64,000 bases of DNA, from the NCBI GenBank assembly GCA_035578175.1, contig JAQMRL010000001.1, forward strand, positions 47,453,553 through 47,517,552. Reading direction: 5' to 3'. The translations under genes and the position numbers were made by a program. The DNA comes from Catonia carolina. Its lineage: Eukaryota > Arthropoda > Insecta > Hemiptera > Achilidae. Below are positions 23,709-34,249 of the stretch, piece after piece. The notes under the pieces were generated by a model that made no database searches, was not told the DNA's origin, and worked only from the letters and a program-made list of their open reading frames with translations. Each line of letters starts with the position of its first letter. The stretch's first letter is position 1.

Positions 23709-24492
23709 CCGGGTGATTTTTTAGTCCTGTTACCCAATTGTTAATGTCTGGTAATTTTTTTCTAGGAAAGGGATATTTTGTTTTGTGACACAAAGTTGGT
23801 AGCCCTACTCAACCGGTATAGATACGACAGTTTGAGTTGATTCTCCTTGAGTTGCGTAAAATTTTGTGCTGTTTCCAGTTGTGTTACGAACAGAATGTCT
23901 TTTACCCTAGAACAACGGGTTTTCATTCTTGAACAATATTTTGCTACAAAATCGTATGCGAGTGTAAAAGAATCATTTCAAATTAAATTTTTTGGTGTTC
24001 CTTCACTCTATTCTAGTCAATTTCTAGGCTAACTAACTGATTTTTAGAGGCAGGTATTGTTTGCAGCAGAAAACATAGTGGTCGACCAACTAACTCTCTT
24101 GACAGATGACGTTAAGAGAATGTGAAAACAAGATTGCTCAATTCTCCATGGAAAAGTTTACAAAAACTTTCCTCGCACGTTGATTTGTCATGTTCGAGTG
24201 CTCAGAAAGCTGCTAAAAATTGAAATTGTATCCGTATCACATGCAATTAGTTCTAGAGCTTCAGCTTCCAGATTTAAACAAGAGATTGTTTTAGGATAAA
24301 AGACATTCTGTTCGTAGCATGACCGGAAATGGCACAAAATTTTACACAGCTCAAGGAGAATCAACTCACACTGCCACATCCATACTGGTTGAGTAGGGCT
24401 ACCAACTTAGTGTCACAAAACAAAATATCCCTTTCTTAGAAAAAAATTACCAGACATTAACAATTGGGTAACAGGACTAAAAAATCACCCGG
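23709..24492 (+). mobile_element. Foldback mariner/IS630-type element with two 5' ends
   Basis: The element is flanked by TA (23707-23708 and 24493-24494). Its arms, 23709-23915 and 24287-24492, are about 206 bp and nearly reverse-complementary. Both begin CCGGGTGATTTTTTAGTCCT, share TGTTACCCAATTGTTAATGT and continue past the transposase ATG (MSFT on the left arm, MSFI on the mirrored arm). The centre holds the helix-turn-helix region only; the catalytic domain and the natural 3' end are missing. This is a non-autonomous foldback derivative. Confidence 0.85.
23895..24225 (+). pseudogene. DUF4817-type transposase N-terminus, broken
   Basis: From the ATG near 23895 the frame reads MSFTLEQRVFILEQYFATKS, YASVKESFQIKF. 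It then loses frame near 24000-24040, and AENIVVDQ/KHSGRPTNS, LTDDV and LLNSPWKSLQKLSSHVDL, SCSSAQKAAK appear in alternating frames up to about 24215. This is the usual order of the helix-turn-helix half of insect IS630/mariner-type transposases. No catalytic residue is encoded. Confidence 0.75.
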
Positions 24493-24664
24493 TACTATAC
24501 TACGTAGTATGCAGATATACTATCTACATATTATGCAATTGTAATCAGTCTATTTACACACGCAGGACATTACTATTATAAAATATACTTACGTAAAATA
24601 ATGACCCACAAATGTACCTAAAGATAATCTACAGAGTTATATTTAATACTAGCTAAAATGCCAT

Positions 24665-24840
24665 TTGTTTGAACGTTTTTCTCGGTGCTATGGACGGTCT
24701 GTTGGTGTACCGAGTTCGATCCCTGTTAGGTCTTATATTCTTTAATTATTCATTGTTCGTTCTCCTATCACTCGTTCTCCTTTCAACGTCAGCATTATTA
24801 TTAATAAAAAAAAATAGTTGTACCTAAAATAAAAGCAAGA
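24665..24840 (+). mobile_element. tRNA-derived SINE fragment
   Basis: The box-B-like GAGTTCGATCCC follows a tRNA-like head (GGTCTGTTGGTGTACC). The body TCCTATCACTCGTTCTCCTT and CAACGTCAGCATTATTATTA ends in an A-rich tail. It is diverged from the 20899 copy. Confidence 0.55.
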
Positions 24841-25075
24841 TCTTGGTTTTTTTAAATTAAAATATGCAGCGTTTATTATTTCCATAGTAAATGAAAGGCC
24901 AATCACAATAGGAACACTTACGTCAGTTAACTAACAAACTATTAAAGATACTGATTCATTTCTGACAATGTGACCGAGAATGGGTGATAGGGTGGAATGA
25001 GTAGGTAGGTAACTGACTGAATGGATGCGGGTTTTACCAGCGCTTAGGTTTAGTTTTATTGTTCTGTTTGTTTTG

Positions 25076-25098
25076 TATATATATATATATATATATAT
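25076..25098. repeat. (TA)n microsatellite
   Basis: A short pure TA run at the start of the noncoding repeat region. Confidence 0.9.
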
Positions 25099-25129
25099 GT
25101 TATTCTAAAATATTGATATTTATTTTTTT

Positions 25130-25555
25130 CTTAATTGGTAATATCTCTGTTATTGTGCATGAAAATGAAAAAATTTACATAATCAAACGTATTTCTTTAA
25201 ATTTTCGTAATTTCGATTATATAACATTTTTTGATACATTGACTTTTAACGGAGATATTCGTAGTTTTTTGTTTACTCCTCCCTCTGATCTTGCTCATCC
25301 CTTTGTGATATTAAAAAAATTTATAGCCTATTTTATTTCGATTATGTACAGGACCTAAATACTTAAATTCATTGAATTTGGTTCAGTGGTTCTTGCGTGA
25401 TGCCGTAACATACAAACAGACAAACAGAGAAAAATTCAGCTGAACTCATTTTGGGTATTTACTTCATAGATCTGACGTAGAAACAAAATTTGGGGCATTT
25501 TGAAAAATTGTACAGACAAAATCATAGTTTTATTTATATAGATAATATCCTATGT
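25130..25555 (+). repeat. Unclassified noncoding repeat with CAGTGGTTCTTGCGTGATGC tail
   Basis: The segment ends with AATTTGGTTCAGTGGTTCTT, GCGTGATGCCGTAACATACA and AACAGACAAACAGAGA, then TTTTATTTATATAGATA. This 'TTGGTTCAGTrGTT ... ACAGACAGACA ... TATATAGAT' arrangement is common at the ends of noncoding insect repeats. No protein is visible and I do not assign a class. Confidence 0.5.
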
Positions 25556-26810
25556 AGTAAATTCTATTTTATTTAAGGCTACTTAGTGTTTAAAAGCAGA
25601 ATAGTTGAGCTAATTGTGTAAGAGCTCTTTCAACGAATCTTGAAATATTGTGTAACAAGTGTAAGCAATCTGTGCGCATTGGGGGGTTGTGAGATAAGGA
25701 CCACAGATTGTAAAGCAACGTAGTTTGGAACGATAGGTTCTTTATTTAAATTTGTATTGGAGATGGACGGTCAGATCAGTCTGAAGAAATAAAACATGAG
25801 CTTATAAGAGAAGTGAACAAAATGTTCTTACTTGTATTCATGACGTTTTATTAAAAACAATATTTGAATAGTATTATCGAGAAGACTTTGAAGCAATCTT
25901 TAAATCTTAACTTTGTGAAGACCTTTGATTTTCTTTACAGTGTTTTCGAAAGATAAACTTGAATGAACTTGCAAGATTAATTTTTATAAATTTTAAAAAT
26001 ATAGATTATTATTTTCTTAGAGTCTAAAACAACTCTGTGGTAAACGAAAAGGCAAGTTAAGGATGTTTCTTACTTAGTAAATTTACCATGTTTATGAATG
26101 TGCCTAAGGTAATATAGCCTTGTAATTCATTGTTTATGTTTCATTAAAGTTTATAATAGGCTAGTTGCCAAACTCCAAAATTATTCTGAATTTGGGAAAA
26201 AACAATACTCACATAGAATTTATGATTATTCATTAGAATTTATTAAACATAAAATGAATTCAAAAATACAATATGTATAACTGAACAATGTTTATACAGA
26301 GAATATTTCATATCGTTCGTTTTATATTTATTTCATCAAGTTTTTTTTTTAATTTTTATTAAATAAATTAAACAATACGCGTACGATGTATTGTTTCACC
26401 ATACAGACAATAACTTATAAAACACACATTGGACACAGTTACTGAATTTATTATTTTTATATCATTGTTATTAATAATTTTATCTCATGTAGCTAACTTA
26501 TTTTATGCATATTTTTTGATAGAGCCAGAAAAGTTCTCATGTGGAACTGAATTAAAAATTTAATTAAATTCTGTATGAAATTATATTAGTACAAAGTGAT
26601 ATATTATAAATTGTGTACAACGTTCCCTCTTTGTTGTACGTTTCATGATGAACAACATTCTTGAAGCATTATTTGAAAATAGAAAAATGTTTTCTCTAAA
26701 ATTATATACCTAATAAAATACTAAGGGACATTATTTGGTTCATTAGGTTCAATCTCTTGTGATTAAATCAATGTGGTGCAAACAATTTCATGAATAGTGT
26801 AGTAAACAGA
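25556..26810. other. AT-rich spacer
   Basis: No gene or repeat identified. A moderately GC-richer patch at 25660-25760 has no recognisable homology. Confidence 0.5.
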
Positions 26811-26814
26811 AACA

Positions 26815-27000
26815 GCCGATCAGTTAGTTCACTGGTTAACAACAGTTGTGAGGTTCCAAACGACCGAATGTTCAAATCCAAGAGAAGCTAGGCTGATGGA
26901 ACATGTTGCATCCTCTTACAGGCATGCATTAGTCAAATTAACTTCTCTTTCCAATTCCGCCTTGTGAATAATTCTTCTGAATGTCTTCATTACAATGTCA
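26815..27000 (+). mobile_element. tRNA-derived SINE, separate head type
   Basis: The head AGCCGATCAGTTAGTTCACT with GGTTAACAAC gives a box-A-like block, and ATGTTCAAATCC a good box B. The body (GCATCCTCTTACAGGCATGC and onward) does not match the other SINE bodies here. The boundary is approximate. Confidence 0.5.
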
Positions 27001-27524
27001 CTGTAAGTTAGCGATCTTATATTTATTCACATCAGGTTAATTAAATTTAAAAAAAATTAATTTATTTTTGTTTTGTATTTTTACCACTCTAACTTATATT
27101 GAATTATTCTAATATTATTACTATTAAAGAATCAATTCCAGCTTCTCAAAAAATAGTAACACAAAAATACAAAACTTATTTAAATGTTTGCCGAATCAAA
27201 CAGAACTTTTGAAGTTAAATTTAAATAAACAATAAAGGTAAAAAATACACTTCATCTTATAAAAATTGCTCTATGTTATTTAGTAACTGACCGATATTAC
27301 ATTTAGATAAAGAATTTGAATTGAAAAGATTTGAATAACAATTAAATATTATAAATCTTCATTTCTATTTTAAATTAAATTTTAATGTTGCAATAATAAA
27401 AGATTAAACATACAAAGACGATTATCGGTTGAAGGTGTCCGAATTTTATAAGGATGGCTTCATGTTGGTCTTTTATCTAGCCAGAAGCTTAGGTATAAAC
27501 TAGGCTTCTAGGCTAGCCTAGTTT

Positions 27525-27830
27525 TAACTTATCGTCTTGTGAAATATTTATTTAGACGTTGTTGTTTTGGTCAACAGTCAAAAGACTAATTTGAACCTCT
27601 AGAGGTTTACTAAGTAAAAACGAGGTGTGAGGTGGTTTACTATTGCCTTTCTCACAGAGTTGAAAGAGTATGCTTATCAGCATGCCAGGCCCTCCGAAAA
27701 TCACTTACTTTCCACACTGCAAATGAACCTTCACTTCATTCACTACAAGGTCTGGCTGTATAGTGAAATTCATTACTCTCAGAGGGTATAACTCTGAGTG
27801 GTATCATTTACACCTCTACCTCTACTGTTC
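27525..27830 (-). repeat. Interspersed repeat R2, copy 1
   Basis: Read on the minus strand it starts GTAGAGGTAGAGGTGTAAAT, then TCTGAGAGTAATGAATTTCA, TATACAGCCAGACCTTGTAG, TGAATGAAGTGAAGGTTCAT and GGCCTGGCATGCTGATAAGC. It aligns over about 300 bp with the plus-strand copy 50660-50965. Both copies contain stops in all frames when aligned, so the family looks noncoding. It could be a SINE-like or other short repeat. Confidence 0.8.
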
Positions 27831-29340
27831 GTAAAAAGTTCAGTCATATAATTGGCTAATTGTGTGTTTAGAAACAGAACGTTTTTGTTGCCCTGAAACC
27901 AGCCGATCGAGTGCAATTAATTTAACACTCCACCTGCCTGTTATGGGCATATTTAGACGAAGGGAGGAACATGTTCAAGATCAAAATGAAAATTTAGGTT
28001 ACGTAACCTAAAAATAGTTTTATCGTTTTTAGAATGTGGAGTTTACTGTGCCAGTAGATAATCAAACATATTTCAATATTTCAGTAAAACATTTTCTGGA
28101 GTAGCTACCTAAATTCTTAAGTATCCAAATACAGTGTCGTAGATATATTATTTGATGTGATTGAGGGAAATGAATATTTATATATCCAGATTGTTGAACC
28201 TAAAATCCTTTTCAATTGGTGATATAAATCGTTAATTTATTCAGTTTCACAAATAAGAAACATTAGTCGTCAGAACTTGGAGCTTTTTAAGTAACAATTA
28301 TAATAAATTTTGTGAAATATATTCGAAATAAAACTTGTTGAATTTAATCTAAACTTCTTAAGTTTAGCTATAAATGTGTAAGTCATATAGTTAATAAAAA
28401 TGAACAACTAGTCAGATGTAGTCTAGTAGCACATAATATCATTTTACATCGTGAACCATCCGCTGCGTTATAAATGTTCGTGTACTATGTTTGGTATTTG
28501 TTATTACTACACAGTATACTGTACGATATTACTTTAGCAGTCCTGTTTAACAAGTAACAAGGGATGACAAGGAAACGGGCAACCACTTTATAACTGGAAC
28601 GTGTAACTACATTCCTGTCTGACTACTTTTTTATACGCTGCATTATACATTGAGAAGAACTTCAAACATATTTTATACTAATAAAAAATTTGTAATAAGT
28701 AGTTTTTATTACAATACTAGAACTATTCTCATGTTATTTTAAAATTAAATTGAAATAGAAGATAATTAAAATCTTTCACTTCTGTGGTTTTACCTGAAAT
28801 TTTATTAATTTACTATTTTTAAAACCCCCATGAAAATTTATCCTTTCTAAGAGAATCATTAAAACTGCAAACAATACGTTTGGACGTTTACACGATATTT
28901 ATTAAATATTTTAGTGTATTTTAATTAGCTAACGTGTTAACGTTCCAGAATTGGATGAAATTTCTCTAAAGGAATATTTAATTATAAATGCACTCTCACC
29001 ACAAGCATTGTATTATATTACTACTGTTTAAAAAATGCGTAAAAATCAGTGGTTATGATCGTTTCATGTTTGGTGCAACAAATTACTACGACTCTTAAAA
29101 ACCAGAACCTCGTGACATTTTTCCGAAATTGCGTTTTTTGCGGAAACGTATAGTTTTTAACTTGCTCTGTCGTCCTGCATAACCTCGTGTATGTTAAAAT
29201 ACATCATTTTACCAATAGATAGCAGCACTTACAGAACCTGATGTTTATTTTCAATCAAAGTTAGCTGATAGAAACTCGTATTTGTGTTTTGTCATTTACG
29301 AGATCCTAGTTCTAACAGTCGATAACCTATTTAGTAAATA
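27831..29340. other. AT-rich spacer
   Basis: No gene recognised. It contains only small palindromes such as GGTTACGTAACC near 27998. Confidence 0.5.
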
Positions 29341-29344
29341 AGAA

Positions 29345-29740
29345 TAGGGTACGATTTTTAAGAAAACCGTAGAAGCCGTTTTTGTGAAAATCGCAAAATG
29401 TGAAAAATGGCAAGAATAAACTACTAGAACGTGTACTAGGCCTACTTCCATTCGACCGATTTTAATGAAAACGTACGTGTCGTGTTACCACATAGCACTT
29501 AACTTAACTTCCAAGTTTGAAATTCGTACGTTATAACGTTCTTGAGATATTATGTTCGCAAACATAATTATGTACATATTATGTTCGCAAACATACACAG
29601 GCACACGTGTGCCTGCACAGACTGATTACTAGAAACACGTTTTTCGGGTACATGGGACCTGACAATGTGTTAAAAAACTCGATTTAAAAAATCGACATAA
29701 AAACAGTACTTTCATTTATACAGGGCAAGAGAAAGTAACA
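29345..29740 (+). repeat. Unclassified repeat R1, copy 1 (3' half)
   Basis: The shared landmarks are CGACCGATTTTAATGAAAAC, a GTTCTTGAGATATTATGTTC block, TTTTTCGGGTACATGGGACC, then ACTCGATTTAAAAAATCGAC and ACAGTACTTTCATTTATACA. The same order occurs at 38605-39315 and 56185-57030 in the same orientation. No open frame is conserved. Confidence 0.7.
29547..29615. repeat. 20-bp direct repeat followed by 18-bp palindrome
   Basis: ATATTATGTTCGCAAACATA occurs at 29547-29566 and 29576-29595. Two bases later comes the perfect palindrome CAGGCACACGTGTGCCTG (29598-29615). It lies inside repeat R1; the other R1 copies lack the duplication. Confidence 0.9.
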
Positions 29741-31740
29741 ATACATCCGTAAAAATATCGTTATCGCCCAATCACATTGTTGATGTAATGAGTTTTATAA
29801 GTTTTATCGAAATTTTTTATCAAATTTTATCGTTTATTATAAACGTCACTGGAGGTAGTAGGTCTAAATAATTGATTAGAAAGAAATGACTGACAAATTT
29901 GTTAATTGTCCGGCAGAGGTTGAAAATTCTGTTGTTTGGGGATCACATGGTTCTGATGAATGTGACGTCACGCAGACCATCGATGGGTCAGTTACCAGGT
30001 TCACAGTTTGCGATCTGCTCATTGAGAGAGTTCATTGTACAGCTCGCGGTCAATAAAAGGGATTGGGTGATTTGCTGTATTGAATAGTATGCACGTTGTA
30101 TACCTAAATTAAAATTGCAATCGTATATACAACACGGTAAATTATTTGTTTTGTTTTGGTAACTGATTTTTCTAAAGCTATCATTGTTTTGATCTTCTTA
30201 CCAGTGATTTTTCATTCTGTGATAAATGATGTTAAAGCCTTAAAGCGGTTTAATAAATTTTTTCATGAATAATTTTCTAACTTGTTTTGTAATTAAGATT
30301 AACTGATCACAGATCTATCAAACAATGTAAAATATTGTAGTTTGTATTCAATCCACCTTTTATTAAATTTTCTATTGTTTTGGAGAAACGTCACTACACA
30401 TGGTCGAATCATTGAATGTAAATTGAATGTGAAATTACCTATACACATAATCGACGATATCGCTTTTTCAGCCGAGTGATTTTTACTGCATGTAATATTT
30501 TACATTACGGTGTTTACTGATTAAACAGTCCGAAATAATTGGATAAAAATGTATTCATCACCCGCTATAGATACTTTTTCCATACCATACGATTACTTAA
30601 ATTGCGATTCCTTGAAAAAAATTTAAATTGAATAAATAAAAACATTTAAAAATAAATTAGTCATATTTGCTGGACCATTCAATGACTAAACTTTCCAAAA
30701 CATTTCTTCAATATTTTAAAAATCACCGAAAATACACAAATTACTGAGATCACAAATGCACAAAAAAGTAAAATACGAGAAGGTATTTTTTACTAAGTTA
30801 ATTTGAAAACACTAACAATCTGATTAAATTAGAACTGATTTTTATTGAACTTAATGAGACAGAGTAAATTTCAGTTATATCAGTAACATGTGTTTACAAC
30901 TCTTTGAATTCACCAAAATATACTTGGTGATTTATAAGCCTAATTTATTTATATAGCCTATAGTAGCGCAGAAGGAAAAAATCAAATAAAAACTTATTAC
31001 ATAAGGATTATTTATTTTTAAACTTGTGGGTAATACAACTCTTTTGTATTCTATTTGTTGATTAACAGCCTTGATAGTATGAAAATTTAATTTATTTTCT
31101 CAAAATATATTTTAAATAGGGTATATGTGAAAAAAATCCAAGCCTATTTGTAAGTTTTTCGTATAAGGAAAAATCACATGTGACATCCACACAATATAGG
31201 TTAAGTACATTTTACTGGCAACAGTGTATAAATTCTAAACAAATTGGTTATCAAAATTTACCTAGTGTAAAATTGGACAGAGCTTTCAATTCAAACCATT
31301 CCATCGAAACAACATTTGTTTTGCAATTTGCAGTAAACACATCACTATCCTTCTGCTCTTGATACAGGTAATAACGTGTTATTGAATAAGTACCATTCTT
31401 AACAACTTGATCATTCTGATCAATCGCATTTAGTACTGGATGAACAGCTTTGTAATTAGTGGCCTTATATTCATTGACGAATTTTAATGTGGTTGTATAG
31501 TATGATACTTAGATTTTTTATTTGTTATAGGGGAATGTAATATCTTTATATTTTAACTTCTTTGAAAATCAAAATATTAAAATTTATTTATTATTTAATC
31601 CGAATTGTCTGATATAGTCCTATTTAAGTCATTGCCAACCAATTATTATCAACTTTTGAATTTGTAGATTTTCTCAAGAGCTCGTTTTGTCTTCATAATC
31701 ATACAAAAAATATTACATTGGCTTATTTACTTTGCATCTT
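29741..31740. other. AT-rich spacer
   Basis: No gene recognised. A 62-codon frame at 29899-30087 sits in a slightly GC-richer patch but has no recognisable similarity and is not called. Confidence 0.5.
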
Positions 31741-31741
31741 T

Positions 31742-31933
31742 ATTTTTATTTATTTAACGTCGCATCAACTGCAACGGTCATTAGCGACGACGTTGGGGTG
31801 TATCTGTCTGTTTACAATGGAGGAAGAAATGATTTTTGTAACGTATGAAAATATGCCGTGCCTGAGTCGGATTCGAACCCACGACCGCATGATGAGAGGC
31901 GAGCACTTTACCAACTACGCCAATGCGGCCGGC
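31742..31933 (-). mobile_element. tRNA-derived SINE, family B head, copy 2
   Basis: The minus strand starts GCCGGCCGCATTGGCGTAGT, TGGTAAAGTGCTCGCCTCTC (box A region) and TGGGTTCGAATCCGACTC, a consensus box B. The body then ends GCTAATGACCGTTGCAGTTG, ATGCGACGTTAAATAAATAA. This is the best-preserved tRNA-like head in the window. It is not a tRNA gene, because a long SINE body follows and both ends are repeat-defined. The 3' end resembles the tails at 33135 and 40165. Confidence 0.85.
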
Positions 31934-32865
31934 TTATTAGTTAAGGTGTTTCTCTTTTTAACCGTGAGTTAAATAATCCGATCTCTGTATTTTCAAATGC
32001 AAATTTCTGTTAAAAATAATGCATTAATATTTTTACCATAAAACATTAAAAATAATTACGAAAATCCTCGTACAATAAACAATTTACTTCTCTAATATTT
32101 TAGTTTTCTGATATGTATTGTACTTCGTTTTGGAGTTTGGTTAACAGGAAAATTTACCAATTAAGTATTTATTAATTTCCAGCAATTGTGTAAAGAGATT
32201 AATACCTGTACGTTATTAACCACCAAAATTTTCTTTTGCTTATTTTTGTTACCATTAATTTTCTTGGTATATCTAGGACTTCTGCTTTTGTTTTACGGCC
32301 AAGTAAACTGCAAGAAATAACATTCTATATTAGGATGTAAGCAGAAACAGCAAATTATTGCTTTTCGAAGTAATTTTATTAGTTTACCAACAATTAAATA
32401 TTAGTTGCAATGAGAAAAAAAAAATTTTATATAATTAAATTATAACAAAAATTTTTTTAACGGCATCGGTATGCGGTATTTGAAACGATACTACTACGTT
32501 TATTTAGATGATGTAATTTTTAGATATATTTTAAGTTTAATTGGCATTCAATGATATGTATGTGTATGGTGGATTTTTTCCATAATCCGCTGAAGTTATT
32601 ATAACTTTTTCCTTAATGTAGTCTACTTATTCATTACATACTTAAGGTATTACGATTTTTGTTCAAGAAACTAACATAACAAATTGTTTCTACCTTTTAT
32701 GAATTTAAATGTTAAAAAACTATATTAAACCCACTGATGGGTATAAAAAATGGCTCAGTATTTTTACTACAAAATAGTATTTGTACTTAAATGATAACCT
32801 AAATTTTATACACCATGTTCGTATAGTATTTATTTTATAACAAAATAGATTATTTTAAAACAAAA
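31934..32865. other. AT-rich spacer
   Basis: No gene or repeat recognised. Confidence 0.5.
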
Positions 32866-32867
32866 TA

Positions 32868-33125
32868 ATCTTCTTCTTATTCTTCCATCACGGATAGGAA
32901 AACATGTTTCTACTAGTTTATACCGACTAGAAAATGCCATTTTCACTGAAGCCTACTACCCACGCGCCTTTTTCCATTGGTTTGATGAGACTTTTTCTTG
33001 GATGTGTTTGTTAAACAAAATCTCTCTATTCCGTTTTATACTCACTGATTTTAGTACTCAATGGTTGGACTACCAACTCCACTCAAATTTTTCATTCCGA
33101 ATTCTGTCCAATCTGTAACAACCTT
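32868..33125 (-). mobile_element. Decayed LINE 3' end, antisense, GAA-type tail
   Basis: Read on the minus strand, frameshifted pieces give IGQNSE/RNEKI, VQPLSTKISEY and PMEKG, resembling the 'RIRNExIRxELGxxxLxxKIxxY...W' C-terminal region of insect LINE ORF2. The segment ends in a GAAGAATAAGAAGAAG tail at the left. Too eroded to assign to a clade. Confidence 0.5.
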
Positions 33126-33134
33126 TTAGTTTTA

Positions 33135-33300
33135 GGTCGCCTCCGTTGTGTAGTGGTAGCCCACTACCCTAAAATGTGGAGGTCCCTGGTTTGATTTCCG
33201 GTAGGGCCAGAGAATTATTACAAGCCAAAACTATATACTATTCAAAACCATAGTCGCTAATAACCCATATGTTGATGTGACTTTAAATAATTTAAAAAAA
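33135..33300 (+). mobile_element. tRNA-derived SINE, family C
   Basis: The head GGTCGCCTCCGTTGTGTAGT, GGTAGCCCACTACC is a box-A region, and CCTGGTTTGATTTCC is a box B. The body AGAGAATTATTACAAGCCAA leads to AATAACCCATATGTTGATGT and GACTTTAAATAATTTAAAAA. The tail resembles those of 31742-31933 and 40165-40265. Confidence 0.75.
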
Positions 33301-33774
33301 TTTACTTTTGATTTTCAAAATAACGTTTATTAAAATGACTTTATTGCAAGAACGTATACAATTCGAATTATTAATTAGCCTACAGTACTTCTAATTTCCA
33401 TATCATCATATGTTAAATTTCGTATCAGAATTTAAGCCTTTCGGGCAGATACTTTTACGTCGTTAATATGACATATTTTTCAGTATTTCTCATAATTATT
33501 TATACATGCACATAATTTTTTAGTTATAAATTATGCTTCTAAAATGACAATGAAGACAACCAGAATTAAATAAACCTTATGCATGATTTACCATAGTTTT
33601 CCTGAATTAGGCCTCGGATACTAATTATAAATTTTACATTACCTGTTTAATTACTGTTAATAATTTGTTATGATAATATTTCATTTATACCTTAGAATCA
33701 TTACGAATAAACATAAGTTAATGTATAACATTATCACCTGTATTGCATTACAGTTTATTTACTTTAGATTTTTC

Positions 33775-34240
33775 GAAATACCAGACGCAACACTTGTAAG
33801 TTTTGCTGATAACACCACTATGTAAGCTATTGGAGAATCACCAGACACCTAAAACACTTATAAGAACAATTAGAAAACGAATATTTATATTAGCAGAAGA
33901 CATGGCGAATAAAAACTAACGAAGCAAAATGTATGCGGATGACATTTACTCTTACAAGAGATGATTGTCCATCGGTATATCCTAATGACGTTGCATTATA
34001 TCGTTCTGATTTAGCCAAGTATTTTGGATTGCATTTAGATAGACGACACAAGTAGAGAACATTATATCCACTTTATAAAAACTATTAAATATAAAATTTA
34101 CAAAACTCAACTTGATGAAAGTAAAGGAACGAATCTTCCACCTTCTAACTTAACTTAATTTTTGTATAAAATATAATTTGGAAACTCACAGAAAATTTTA
34201 GATTTTAGAAAAGTTAGGGATTCCTACGTAGCAAAATTGT
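33775..34240 (+). pseudogene. jockey-like reverse transcriptase fragment, decayed
   Basis: Assembled across frames, the reading gives VSFADNTTM (the YADD-type catalytic box, with N in place of the second D), TNEAKCM-RMTFTLTRDDCPSV, YLNDVALYRSDLAKYFGLHL and DRRHK, then KTIKYKIYKTQL. This is the order of the palm-to-thumb part of the jockey ORF2 (compare AAYADDTVLL to YLGLHLDRRLTW in the intact element). Multiple stops and frameshifts are present. A faint continuation runs towards 34240. Confidence 0.75.
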
Positions 34241-34249
34241 TCGAAGGTA

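Noticed and set aside
29899..30087. 62-codon frame in a GC-richer patch
   Set aside because: No motif, homologous copy or splice context supports it.
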